Assembly (NCBI GenBank): GCA_945613045.1
Contig: CALZAG010000011.1
Coordinates: 1 to 18,619 of the forward strand
Origin: an uncultured Clostridia bacterium
GTDB lineage: Bacteria; Bacillota; Clostridia; Oscillospirales; Oscillospiraceae
DNA: 18,619 bases
Direction of reading: 5' to 3'
Shown: positions 1 through 7,745 of the stretch, in pieces
Numbering within the stretch: position 1 is the stretch's first letter
Layout: every line of letters begins with the position of its first letter
Program-made: the position numbers and the translations under genes
Notes under the pieces: generated by a model
Told to the model about the DNA's origin: nothing
Database searches by the model: none
What the model saw: the letters and a program-made list of their open reading frames with translations, nothing else

Positions 1-1213
1 GCATCAGAAGGTTGACCATCGTGGTCTTGCCGGCCCCCGTGTAGCCAACGATTGCCACCTTTTGTCCGGGCTTGATCTTTGCCGAGAAGTCGTTTATTAC
101 GGGCTTATCCTCCTCATAGCCGAAGCGGACATGGTCAAACTCCACCTCGCCCCTTATATTATCGAGCCTCGCTGTGCACATACTGTCATCAGACATTTCC
201 TCCTCATTGAGGAAGCCGAACACGCGCTCACCCGCCGCCCCCGCCGACATAAGGCTGTTGGCGGCCTGGGATATCTGGGTTAGAGGGTTTGTAAACAGCT
301 TTACATAGCTTATAAACGCAACTATCGTTCCGAACCGGATGGCCCCGCTCATTGTGAGCGCCGCGCCCACGACGCAGACGGCCACATAGCCGAAATTGCC
401 GATGAAGCCCATAAACGGCTGCATGAGGCCGCCGAAAAACTGGGACTTCCACGAGCTGCTGTACAGATTTTCGTTTATCCTGCCGAACTCGTCCTTGGCC
501 TGCTTCACAGCGCCGTAGACGCGCACGATATCATGTCCGGAATACATCTCCTCGATATGTCCGTTCATATCACCGAGATTTTTCTGCTGCTGCTGGAAAT
601 ACTTGCGCGAGCGCTTTATGATGCTGAACATGAACACAAAGCCAAGCACGGAGGAGCCTATCGCGGTGAGGGCAAGACGGCCGCTCGTTGCAAACATTAT
701 TATCGTTACGCCGACAAACTGCACCACCGCCTGAACAAGGGTCGTTATGCTGGAGTTCAACGCGGAGCTTACGGTATCGACGTCGTTTGTGATGCGGCTG
801 AGCACGTCGCCCACGCTCACCTTGTCGAAATACTTGAGCGGCATGCGATTGATCTTTTCGCTTATGCTGCTGCGCATATTCCAGGCAAGCTTCTGCATGA
901 CGGTTATCATCACATAGTTTGACGCACAGGTCACCAGACTCGCGCAGACATATATCGTAAGAACGATGATGATCGCCTTTATGATGGCACTCATGTCTAT
1001 ACCGGTGGCCAGACCGTCGCCGATGGTATTCGTAAGATCCGCCATTTTATCCGGCGCTATGAGGGTCAGCGCCGTTCCCGCAAGAGACAGTATCAGCGCC
1101 GCCACGATGGCCTTGTACCAGGGCTTGAGATATTTAAAAAGGTCTGCCATCGAGGATTTTACACTCTTGGGCTTTTCATCGGGAGCTCTGCCCGGGCCTC
1201 TCATTCCTTTCAT
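1..1213 (-). CDS. ABC exporter half-transporter (permease + ATPase), partial, cut by window edge
   Basis: This is the N-terminal 404 codons of a type IV (ABCB-like) exporter half, transcribed leftward and cut at position 1. A short basic head is followed by a six-helix membrane domain (GDVLSRITNDVDTV and DIVRVYGA are typical of the family). The ATPase domain then begins (EVEFDHVRFGYEED) and reaches Walker A, GYTGAGKTT, just before the edge. The signature, Walker B and H-loop lie outside the window, so its catalytic state cannot be read. The start ATG at 1213 overlaps the stop of the upstream ABC gene in an ATGA, so the two are translationally coupled and very likely form a heterodimer. The substrate is unknown; family members export drugs, lipids or peptides. 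The upstream subunit is degenerate, so by inference this one carries the competent ATP site. Confidence 0.95.
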   Translation of the reverse strand, partial: MKGMRGPGRAPDEKPKSVKSSMADLFKYLKPWYKAIVAALILSLAGTALTLIAPDKMADLTNTIGDGLATGIDMSAIIKAIIIVLTIYVCASLVTCASNYVMITVMQKLAWNMRSSISEKINRMPLKYFDKVSVGDVLSRITNDVDTVSSALNSSITTLVQAVVQFVGVTIIMFATSGRLALTAIGSSVLGFVFMFSIIKRSRKYFQQQQKNLGDMNGHIEEMYSGHDIVRVYGAVKQAKDEFGRINENLYSSSWKSQFFGGLMQPFMGFIGNFGYVAVCVVGAALTMSGAIRFGTIVAFISYVKLFTNPLTQISQAANSLMSAGAAGERVFGFLNEEEMSDDSMCTARLDNIRGEVEFDHVRFGYEEDKPVINDFSAKIKPGQKVAIVGYTGAGKTTMVNLLM

Positions 1214-2973
1214 ATGGCAAGCTCCTCCTCGGAAAGCTGGCTCAGGGCGATCTGACGGTAGACCTCGCAGGACTTGAGCAGTTCCTTATGGGTGCCCATG
1301 CCCGCGATCCGTCCCTCGTCAAGTACGATTATCCTGTCAGCGCTCATTATAGTGCCGATACGCTGGGCGACGATGAGCTTGGTCTTTCCCTCGGTCTCGG
1401 ACTTCAGAGCATCACGAAGCTGCCGGTCGGTCTTGAAGTCAAGCGCCGAGAAGGTATCGTCAAATATAAGTATCTCCGCGTCCCTGCAAAGGGCTCTGGC
1501 TATGGACAGGCGCTGCTTCTGGCCGCCGGAGAAATTTGTGCCGCCGCGTGCCACATAGGCGTCCGTCCCCTCCCCGAGCTCGGATACGAAGTCCGCCGAG
1601 CGGGAGATCTCGATGGCCCTGTCAAGCTTTTCCGGCTCGGCATTCGCGCCGAAAGCGACGTTCTCCGCGATAGTGCCGGAAAACATCACGGCCTTCTGGG
1701 ACACATAGCTTATCTTGCCGTACAGCGTGTCAAGGTCATAATCCCTTACATTAACGCCGTCGACGAGCACTTCGCCCGCGCTCGCGTCGTAAAACCTCGG
1801 GATGAGGTTCACGAGCGTGGTCTTGCCGGAGCCCGTGGAGCCGATAAAGGCCACGGTCTCGCCCTTATTCGCCTTGAAGCTTATATCGCTGAGCACCTCG
1901 CCGCTGCCGCCGGGATAGGTGAAGCTCACGTTTTTGAACTCGACCTCGCCGCTTACCCCGCCCGCGTCCGTCAGTCTGCCGCTGACGACCTTAGGCTCCG
2001 TTTTAAGCACCTCGAGTATACGCTTTGCCGCTTCAAGGGCTCGGGGCAGAACTATGGCTACCATTACTATCATAAGGAAGGACATGATGACCTGCATAGC
2101 ATAGGACATGAACACTATCATATCCGCGAAAATACCAACTCGCGCCGCAACGGACGCCGCCGACTCGACGGCGATCGAATTTATAAGCACTGCGCCTATC
2201 CAATATATGGACATACTCAGGCAGTTCATGCTGAGGCTCATGAAGGGACTGAGCAGGGTCATCGTGCGGTTGGCAAACAGCTGGTTTTCCAGAAGCTCGG
2301 TATTGGCCTTTCTGAATTTCTTCTCCTGATAGTCCTCCGCGTTGTAGGCTCTGACCACGCGGATGCCGGTAAGGTTTTCCCGCGCCGACTGGTTGAGAGC
2401 GTCCTGCAGCCACTGCACCCTGCGGAACTTCGGGAAGGTGAGCACTATCGCGATGCTCAGGATGATGATGAGCAGAGCGACGGTTATCGCCGTCGCGAGC
2501 GACCACTGCCATGCCTTGCCGGCTATCTTCATAACCGCCCATACCGCCATGGTGGGAGCCTTAATTACCACCTGCAGTGATATGACGATGAGCATCTGCA
2601 CCTGTGTAACGTCATTCGTTGAGCGGGTAATAAGGCTCGCGGTGGAAAAGGCGTTTATCTCTTCAAGAGAAAAGCTCTCGACCTTGTTGAACATCTCGGC
2701 TCTGAGCCGCTTTGAATAGCTTGCCGCGATGCGCGCCGCAAGAAAGCAGACGGTTATAGAAGACGCGAGACTCCCCAGTGAGCACAGCAGCATCATGCCG
2801 CCGGCACTCCATATATCGCCCATGGCGCTCCCCGACGTCTCTACAAGCATCGTGATGCGCGACATGTAATCCGGCAGCTTAAGGTCGAGAAAAACCTGTG
2901 CGACGATAAACACAAGGCTTATCAGAAAATACAGCCATTCCTTCAGCTTTAAGTATCGGAAAAGTTTAATCAT
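1210..2973 (-). CDS. ABC exporter half-transporter with degenerate ATP site (TM287/LmrC-like)
   Basis: This is a complete 587-residue half-exporter. Residues about 1-310 form the six-helix membrane domain and 340-580 the ATPase. Visible motifs are Walker A GSTGSGKT (378-385), Q-loop Q426, signature FSGGQ (481-485) and Walker B ILIFDD (501-506). The residue after the Walker B Asp is Asp506 where active ATPases have Glu, and the H-loop reads VAQRI, with Gln537 for His. This double change marks the degenerate half of heterodimeric exporters such as TM287/288, LmrCD and BmrCD. The gene lies between plsC and the partner ABC gene, overlapping each by 4 nt (ATGA), so it belongs to a three-gene operon. 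Substrate is unknown; co-transcription with an acyltransferase makes a lipid or lipid-like substrate a reasonable guess only. Confidence 0.95.
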   Translation of the reverse strand: MIKLFRYLKLKEWLYFLISLVFIVAQVFLDLKLPDYMSRITMLVETSGSAMGDIWSAGGMMLLCSLGSLASSITVCFLAARIAASYSKRLRAEMFNKVESFSLEEINAFSTASLITRSTNDVTQVQMLIVISLQVVIKAPTMAVWAVMKIAGKAWQWSLATAITVALLIIILSIAIVLTFPKFRRVQWLQDALNQSARENLTGIRVVRAYNAEDYQEKKFRKANTELLENQLFANRTMTLLSPFMSLSMNCLSMSIYWIGAVLINSIAVESAASVAARVGIFADMIVFMSYAMQVIMSFLMIVMVAIVLPRALEAAKRILEVLKTEPKVVSGRLTDAGGVSGEVEFKNVSFTYPGGSGEVLSDISFKANKGETVAFIGSTGSGKTTLVNLIPRFYDASAGEVLVDGVNVRDYDLDTLYGKISYVSQKAVMFSGTIAENVAFGANAEPEKLDRAIEISRSADFVSELGEGTDAYVARGGTNFSGGQKQRLSIARALCRDAEILIFDDTFSALDFKTDRQLRDALKSETEGKTKLIVAQRIGTIMSADRIIVLDEGRIAGMGTHKELLKSCEVYRQIALSQLSEEELAI

Positions 2974-3821
2974 TTATCGCAACCGCTCTCCTCTTTTGCA
3001 GCTTCTGCGTCAAGCTTTGCCTGAATTATGCTCTGGGCAAGCTCCGCAGTCTCTCTCGTACTGTGGTTTTTGACAAAATCGGCATCTATAACTTCGAGTA
3101 TGTCAATATAAACGTTCGTCTTTCTGAATGGGAAATTATGCTGCACATTTTCCGTATTTCTCACCGCGGTGCAGACGACCGGCACACCCGCCTTCTGGGC
3201 GATCTTGAAGGAGCCCGCGTGGAAGGGCTTGAGCTTTTCGCCCTTGGTCCTTGTCCCCTCCGGATATATAACGACGGAGGCATAGTCCTTATTAATATAC
3301 TCCGTGGCCTGCTTCACGGTTTTGAGCGCCTCCCTGTTGTTCTCCCTGTCAAGGGACAGGCAGCCGCACTTATGCATGACCTTGCCGGCCACGGGGATCC
3401 TGTAGTTGCCGGGCTTTGAAACATACACGAGTTCCTCGTCCTGAAGAACTGCCGCCGTGGTTATGGGGTCAAAAAACGACCGGTGATTGCAGACCATGAG
3501 ATAGCGGCTGTCCCCGGGCAGCTTCTCTCTGCCGCTGACCTTGACATCCATACGGCCGTAGAAGCATAGCATATTCGCCACCTCGCGCAGATGCCATTGC
3601 CAGAATTTACTCGGCTTCTCCTGCGGCTTGTCAAATCTGACGAAAGCCTCCGTGCCTGCAAGCATCAAAACCGCATACGCAAGATGCGCGGCGACAAAAT
3701 ATTCGGCAAAACGCAGCAGCATGAAGCCGGCAAGCTTCGCTCCGCCGTAGCCGTGATTTGCAAGAAGAGCATTCAAAACGGCACCGGCGGCACCGAGCGA
3801 GGCAAAGATCCTAAGCAGCAT
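2970..3821 (-). CDS. plsC: 1-acyl-sn-glycerol-3-phosphate acyltransferase (PlsC family)
   Basis: This membrane-associated acyltransferase is expected to transfer an acyl chain to lysophosphatidic acid, making phosphatidic acid. The family motifs are clear: NHRSFFD (HX4D catalytic motif, about residues 112-118) and YPEGTR (about 187-192, acceptor-phosphate binding). A hydrophobic N-terminal segment of about 60 residues precedes the catalytic domain. Two in-frame ATGs lie six bases apart at 3827 and 3821. The AGGAG ribosome site (3829-3833) ends one base before the first and seven before the second, so 3821 is the likely start, giving 283 residues. It is the first gene of an operon with two ABC-exporter halves and overlaps the next gene by ATGA. 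The exact acyl acceptor cannot be read from sequence. Confidence 0.93.
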   Translation of the reverse strand: MLLRIFASLGAAGAVLNALLANHGYGGAKLAGFMLLRFAEYFVAAHLAYAVLMLAGTEAFVRFDKPQEKPSKFWQWHLREVANMLCFYGRMDVKVSGREKLPGDSRYLMVCNHRSFFDPITTAAVLQDEELVYVSKPGNYRIPVAGKVMHKCGCLSLDRENNREALKTVKQATEYINKDYASVVIYPEGTRTKGEKLKPFHAGSFKIAQKAGVPVVCTAVRNTENVQHNFPFRKTNVYIDILEVIDADFVKNHSTRETAELAQSIIQAKLDAEAAKEESGCDK

Positions 3822-3835
3822 TTTCATTCTCCTTC

Positions 3836-3859
3836 TACATGTTCAAATGTACATATGTA
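3836..3859. promoter_or_regulatory. Clustered TACAT/ATGTA half-sites in the plsC leader (possible operator)
   Basis: Four alternating half-sites lie between the predicted -10 box and the ribosome site of plsC: TACAT (3836-3840), ATGTA (3847-3851), TACAT (3850-3854) and ATGTA (3855-3859). They make a 5-6-5 dyad plus a perfect 10-bp palindrome, TACATATGTA. The position just downstream of the predicted transcription start suits a repressor site. The surroundings are AT-rich, so chance cannot be excluded. Confidence 0.4.
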
Positions 3860-3866
3860 TTTATAT

Positions 3867-3894
3867 ATTTTATCACGACTTTCCGATTTTCCAA
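3867..3894 (-). promoter_or_regulatory. Predicted promoter of the plsC-ABC operon
   Basis: On the minus strand TTGGAA (3894-3889) and TAAAAT (3872-3867) are separated by 16 bp, about 35 bp upstream of the ribosome site. The boxes are near consensus, but the context is AT-rich, so the call is moderate. Confidence 0.5.
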
Positions 3895-4170
3895 TACGGC
3901 AAATTGAAAATCCGAAGTAATTTTCAGTTTGTTAACATCTTTGTACGCTTTGGTCAGCTCTTAATCTCATCGGCCGCAAAAAAATCATTTTTGTTTCCTT
4001 TTTCTGATTCTTTGTCTAAAAAACAGCTAACTCCGTCAATCAAATATCAATGTTTTTATTGCTGCAAGTGCATTTTTGTCTGTTTTGCACACCTTGGCGC
4101 AATAATTCTCCTATCTTTCGTAAAAAATGATAAATTTGTTGAATTTGACTGAAAGAGTCGGATTTTTTAA
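3895..4170. other. AT-rich intergenic spacer, no gene seen
   Basis: This spacer lies between divergent plsC and hppA and is far richer in A and T than its surroundings, with many T and A runs. The one open frame through it starts inside the plsC promoter, lacks a ribosome site and translates into a low-complexity Phe/Ile/Lys-rich string, so I do not call a protein. I see no strong hairpin with a U tail and no recognisable RNA family. It may hold further regulatory sites for hppA. Confidence 0.5.
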
Positions 4171-4199
4171 TTGATTTTTCATCTCTGATAGTATAAAAT
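4171..4199 (+). promoter_or_regulatory. Predicted hppA promoter
   Basis: TTGATT (4171-4176) and TAAAAT (4194-4199) are separated by 17 bp, about 50 bp upstream of the hppA start. TATAAA (4192-4197) is an alternative -10 with a 15-bp spacer. The leader contains AGGAG at 4236-4240. Confidence 0.55.
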
Positions 4200-4250
4200 A
4201 CATAAACAGACTCTATGGCAAGTAATCAATGTATTAGGAGTGAATTTTTT

Positions 4251-6245
4251 ATGGAATCTCTTATTTTCCTGGCGCCAGTGCTTGCGGTCGTCGCACTGCT
4301 GTTTGCTGTCTACAAGATAGCTTTCGTTTCAAAGCAGGACGCAGGTACAGACCGCATGAAGGAAATCGCCGCCTCCATCAACGAAGGCGCTAAGGCTTTC
4401 CTCTTTGCGGAGTACAAGATCCTAGCGATCTTCATCGTCGTTCTCTTCCTGGCTATCGGCCTGTTCCTTGGTGAGAACAGCTGGATCACCGCGGTATGCT
4501 TCCTCTGCGGCGCCTTGTTCTCCATCCTTGCCGGCTATGTCGGCATGAACGTCGCCACCAAGGCCAATGTCCGCACCGCCAACGCAGCGCGGACAAGCGG
4601 TATGAACAAGGCTCTTTCCGTCGCCTTCTCCGGCGGCTCGGTCATGGGCATGTGCGTCGTTGGTCTCGGTCTTCTGGGCGCCTCCGTTCTGTACATGATC
4701 ATCGGCAAGCTCGGCGTTCTGTTCGGCTTCTCCCTCGGCGCAAGCTCCATCGCGCTGTTTGCCCGTGTCGGCGGCGGTATCTACACCAAGGCTGCTGACG
4801 TCGGCGCAGACCTTGTCGGCAAGGTCGAGGCGGGTATCCCCGAGGACGATCCCCGCAACCCCGCTGTCATCGCCGATAACGTCGGCGACAATGTCGGCGA
4901 CGTTGCCGGTATGGGCGCTGACCTCTTTGAGAGCTATGTCGGCGCGATCATCTCTGCAATGACCCTCGGCGCAGTCGCATTCTCCGGCAGCAAGGGCGTT
5001 GTCTTCCCCCTCGTTATCGCCGCCTGCGGCATTCTCGCCTCCGTTATCGCCACCTTCTTTGTCCGCGGCTCCGAGGGCGCCAACCCCCATAAGGCGCTCA
5101 AGATGGGCTCCTATGTTTCCGCTCTTCTCGTTGTTATCGCCTCCGTCATTCTCAGCAAGGTGATGCTCGGCGGCTTCGGCGCGGCGATCGCTATCGTTTC
5201 CGGTCTTGTCGTCGGCCTCGTCATCGGCATCGTCACCGAGGTTTACACCTCCGGCGACTACAAGTTTGTCAAGAAGATCGCCCAGCAGTCCGAGACCGGC
5301 TCGGCCACGACCATCATCTCCGGCACCGCGGTCGGCATGATGTCCACCTGGATCCCCGTCGTCCTCATCTGCCTCGGCATTTTCCTCGCATACAGGTTTG
5401 CGGGCATATACGGCATTGCCCTCGCGGCAGTCGGTATGCTCTCCACCACCGGCATCACCGTAGCAGTTGACGCATACGGTCCCATCGCCGATAACGCAGG
5501 CGGCATCGCCGAGATGAGCGGTCTGGATCACTCCGTCCGCGAGATCACCGATAAGCTCGACGCTGTCGGCAACACCACCGCGGCAATGGGCAAGGGCTTT
5601 GCAATCGGCTCCGCTGCTCTGACCGCTCTGGCTCTGTTCGTATCCTTTACTCAGGCCACCGGCCTTACCGCCGACTCCGTCGCCCTGACAAACCCCAACG
5701 TAGTTATCGGCCTGCTCATCGGCGGCATGCTTCCCTTCGTCTTCTCCGCCATGACCATGGACTCCGTTTCCAAGGCTGCTTACAGCATGATCGAAGAAGT
5801 CCGCCGTCAGTTCCGTGAGATCCCCGGCGTTATGGAAGGCACCACCAAGCCCGACTACAAGACCTGCGTTGCCATCTCCACCACCTCCGCTCTGAAGGAG
5901 ATGCTCGTTCCCGGTATCATGGCCGTTGTTGTTCCCCTGCTGGTCGGTATCGTTCTCGGTTCCACCGCGCTCGCCGGCCTGCTCGCAGGCTCTCTTGTTT
6001 CCGGCGTTATGCTGGCAATGTTCATGTCCAACGCGGGCGGCGCATGGGATAACGCAAAGAAGTACATTGAGGAAGGCAATCACGGCGGCAAGGGCTCCGA
6101 GGCTCATAAGGCTGCCGTCGTCGGCGACACCGTCGGCGACCCCTTCAAGGATACCTCCGGTCCTTCCATCAACATCCTCATCAAGCTCATGACCGTTGTT
6201 TCCACCGTTTTCGCAGCTATCTTCAGCATGAACGGTCTCTTCTGA
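4251..6245 (+). CDS. hppA: Membrane-bound ion-translocating pyrophosphatase, K+-dependent type
   Basis: This integral membrane enzyme hydrolyses pyrophosphate and pumps Na+ and/or H+ across the cytoplasmic membrane. The 664-residue length fits the bacterial family. Diagnostic motifs are DVGADLVGK (about 183-191), EDDPRNPAVIADNVGDNVGD (about 198-217) and a C-terminal DTVGDPFKDTSGPS block holding the Mg-PPi ligands. GNTTAA (440-445) has Ala444 where K+-independent enzymes have Lys, so K+ dependence is predicted. Whether the ion is Na+ or H+ cannot be settled here. The start at 4251 is preferred because AGGAG lies 10 nt upstream; an in-frame ATG at 4215 has no ribosome site. Codons are strongly C-ending (ATC, CTC, GGC, TCC) and ATA is nearly absent, unlike neighbouring genes, which suggests high expression. 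It stands alone between its own promoter and a terminator. Confidence 0.98.
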   Translation: MESLIFLAPVLAVVALLFAVYKIAFVSKQDAGTDRMKEIAASINEGAKAFLFAEYKILAIFIVVLFLAIGLFLGENSWITAVCFLCGALFSILAGYVGMNVATKANVRTANAARTSGMNKALSVAFSGGSVMGMCVVGLGLLGASVLYMIIGKLGVLFGFSLGASSIALFARVGGGIYTKAADVGADLVGKVEAGIPEDDPRNPAVIADNVGDNVGDVAGMGADLFESYVGAIISAMTLGAVAFSGSKGVVFPLVIAACGILASVIATFFVRGSEGANPHKALKMGSYVSALLVVIASVILSKVMLGGFGAAIAIVSGLVVGLVIGIVTEVYTSGDYKFVKKIAQQSETGSATTIISGTAVGMMSTWIPVVLICLGIFLAYRFAGIYGIALAAVGMLSTTGITVAVDAYGPIADNAGGIAEMSGLDHSVREITDKLDAVGNTTAAMGKGFAIGSAALTALALFVSFTQATGLTADSVALTNPNVVIGLLIGGMLPFVFSAMTMDSVSKAAYSMIEEVRRQFREIPGVMEGTTKPDYKTCVAISTTSALKEMLVPGIMAVVVPLLVGIVLGSTALAGLLAGSLVSGVMLAMFMSNAGGAWDNAKKYIEEGNHGGKGSEAHKAAVVGDTVGDPFKDTSGPSINILIKLMTVVSTVFAAIFSMNGLF

Positions 6246-6262
6246 TAACTGAATAATCTCAG

Positions 6263-6302
6263 GCCCCGGGAGCATATGCTTCCGGGGCTTCGGTTTTGTT
6301 TA
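6263..6302 (+). terminator. Intrinsic terminator after hppA
   Basis: An 11-bp GC-rich stem (6263-6273 with 6278-6288, one G-U pair) closes an ATAT tetraloop and is followed by a T-rich tail interrupted by CGG and G. It starts 18 bp after the hppA stop. Confidence 0.85.
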
Positions 6303-6393
6303 ACACTTTTATCACACTTTATTAACAAAATTACCGTCGGTTCGGTGTATAATGCTGTTTACATATGGATGTACGTTCTGATGATGCGCCGGC

Positions 6394-6420
6394 TTGACAT
6401 ATGGTTTATAATTATATGGT
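6394..6420 (+). promoter_or_regulatory. Possible promoter of the M23 peptidase gene
   Basis: A perfect TTGACA (6394-6399) is followed 15 bp later by TATGGT (6415-6420), about 30 bp upstream of the start codon. The short spacer is suboptimal. Other TATAAT words at 6348 and 6407 lack a well-placed -35. The word ACATATGG occurs at 6360-6367 and 6397-6404, flanking the region. Confidence 0.45.
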
Positions 6421-6452
6421 AAGCTTCCACGCCCTACGAAATGGAGATCATT

Positions 6453-7691
6453 ATGCTAAAGAAAAGAATCAAACCCATACTGGCGTTTGCTCTGGCAGTT
6501 ATCATGACGATGAGCGCCATGCTCTACGTTATGCCCTCCTCCGCTCTCGCCGTTACACAGTCGGAGATCGATTCTCTGCAGTCGCAGAAGAATGCCCTCA
6601 AGGACCAGAAGAGTGATATTCAGGCGACGATTAATTCTCTGCAGGGTCAGCAGAATGCTCAGATCGAGCTTAAAAACGCCCTTGACGAGAAAAACGCCAT
6701 CACTGTCAAGCAGATACTAAACCTCAACGAGCAGATCGAGCTGCACACCGAGCTGATCGCCCAGAAGACCGAGGAGGTCGAGGAGGCTCAGAAGGTCGCC
6801 GACGAGCAGCTCGAGAAATACAAGGTGCGCGTGCGCGCCATGGAGGAGAGCGGACGTTACAGCTATATCGAAGTTCTCTTTGGTGCAAACAGCATCGGCG
6901 AATTTCTCAGCCTTATCGACGACATCGGCGATATAATGCGCAGTGACAAGGAACTTGAAAACTCCTACCGCGAGGCCGTTGCCGACCTCAAGGCGGTCAA
7001 GGCCGAGTATGAAGAGGCCAAAGCCGAGATGGAAAGCAGCAAGCAGGAGCTTGAGGCTCTGAAGGTTCAGCAGGAAAAGGATATCGCTGAAGCCGCCGCG
7101 GTCATCTCCTCGCTGCAGAGTGACATCAGCTCCAACTCCGCGTTCCTCTCTCAGCTTTCTGCGCAGGAAAAAGCCCTTCAGGACGAGATCAATAAGAAGG
7201 TCGATGAGCTTAACGCGCAGCAGAAGCCCAGCAGCGGAGGCAGCAGCGGAGGCAGCGCCGTCGGTACCGGCAGTCTTGTGTGGCCAAGCTACTGCACTTA
7301 CATATCCAGCCGTCAGGGTCCCCGCATCCACCCCATAACAGGCGAATATAAAAACCACGGCGGCACTGATATCGCCGCAAGCTACGGCACCGCCATCTGG
7401 GCAGCCGACTCCGGCACCGTCGTCCGTTCCTCAGACGGTTGGAACGGCGGCTGGGGCAACTACGTCATGATCGACCACGGCAACGGTATGCAGACCCTTT
7501 ATGCTCACATGAGCTCCCGCGCGGTCTCCGTCGGACAGACGGTCTCCCGTGGACAGGTCATTGGCTACGTCGGCTCGACCGGTATGTCGACAGGTCCTCA
7601 CCTGCACTTTGAGATGTATGTCAACGGCTCGAGGATCGATCCGGAGACCCGTTACCCCGGAATGAGCTTCACCTACTCGCCCACCGCCTGA
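6453..7691 (+). CDS. Secreted coiled-coil M23 peptidase (EnvC/PcsB-like murein hydrolase)
   Basis: This 412-residue exported protein has a Sec signal peptide (MLKKRIK, a hydrophobic core, then SSALA before the predicted cleavage). A long Gln/Glu/Lys/Ala-rich coiled coil covers about residues 32-255. After it come a Gly/Ser linker (SSGGSSGGS) and a C-terminal LytM/M23 zinc endopeptidase domain. The domain shows HGGTDIAA (first zinc ligands H and D), the AHMS segment and GPHLHFE (HxH). The family cleaves peptidoglycan cross-links, and the coiled coil usually serves recruitment by FtsEX-type complexes; that partnership is inferred. The start at 6453 is preferred over the in-frame ATG at 6441 because GGAG (6443-6446) lies six bases before 6453 and the signal peptide begins there. 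It is monocistronic, ending at a strong terminator. Confidence 0.93.
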   Translation: MLKKRIKPILAFALAVIMTMSAMLYVMPSSALAVTQSEIDSLQSQKNALKDQKSDIQATINSLQGQQNAQIELKNALDEKNAITVKQILNLNEQIELHTELIAQKTEEVEEAQKVADEQLEKYKVRVRAMEESGRYSYIEVLFGANSIGEFLSLIDDIGDIMRSDKELENSYREAVADLKAVKAEYEEAKAEMESSKQELEALKVQQEKDIAEAAAVISSLQSDISSNSAFLSQLSAQEKALQDEINKKVDELNAQQKPSSGGSSGGSAVGTGSLVWPSYCTYISSRQGPRIHPITGEYKNHGGTDIAASYGTAIWAADSGTVVRSSDGWNGGWGNYVMIDHGNGMQTLYAHMSSRAVSVGQTVSRGQVIGYVGSTGMSTGPHLHFEMYVNGSRIDPETRYPGMSFTYSPTA

Positions 7692-7708
7692 GCTTATAAT
7701 AGAAATAT

Positions 7709-7739
7709 AAAAACGCAGAGGTTTTTCCTCTGCGTTTTT
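7709..7739. terminator. Bidirectional intrinsic terminator
   Basis: A 13-bp perfect stem (7709-7721 with 7727-7739) has five A at one end and five T at the other, with a TTTTT loop. It serves the M23 gene on the plus strand and the converging TIM-barrel operon on the minus strand. Confidence 0.95.
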
Positions 7740-7745
7740 CGCTTG

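Noticed and set aside
533..922. 129-codon plus-strand frame near the left edge
   Set aside because: It is antisense to the partial ABC permease; composition is His/Tyr/Ala-rich without a recognisable fold.
1288..2580. 430-codon plus-strand open frame
   Set aside because: It runs antisense to the ABC exporter gene, which has all family motifs; the product shows no domain and no ribosome site.
3847..4152. 101-codon plus-strand frame in the AT-rich spacer
   Set aside because: No ribosome site, starts within the plsC promoter, and the product is a Phe/Ile/Lys-rich string expected from AT-rich DNA.
4422..6275. 617-codon open frame on the minus strand opposite hppA
   Set aside because: It is antisense to an unmistakable pyrophosphatase, and its product is an Asp/Gly/Ala/His-rich low-complexity string. 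The opening results from the strong C-ending codon bias of hppA.
6348..6353. TATAAT as the M23 gene's -10
   Set aside because: No -35 at 16-18 bp (nearest TTAACA is 20 bp away), and it would give a leader of about 100 bases. The TTGACA at 6394 is closer, though imperfectly spaced.
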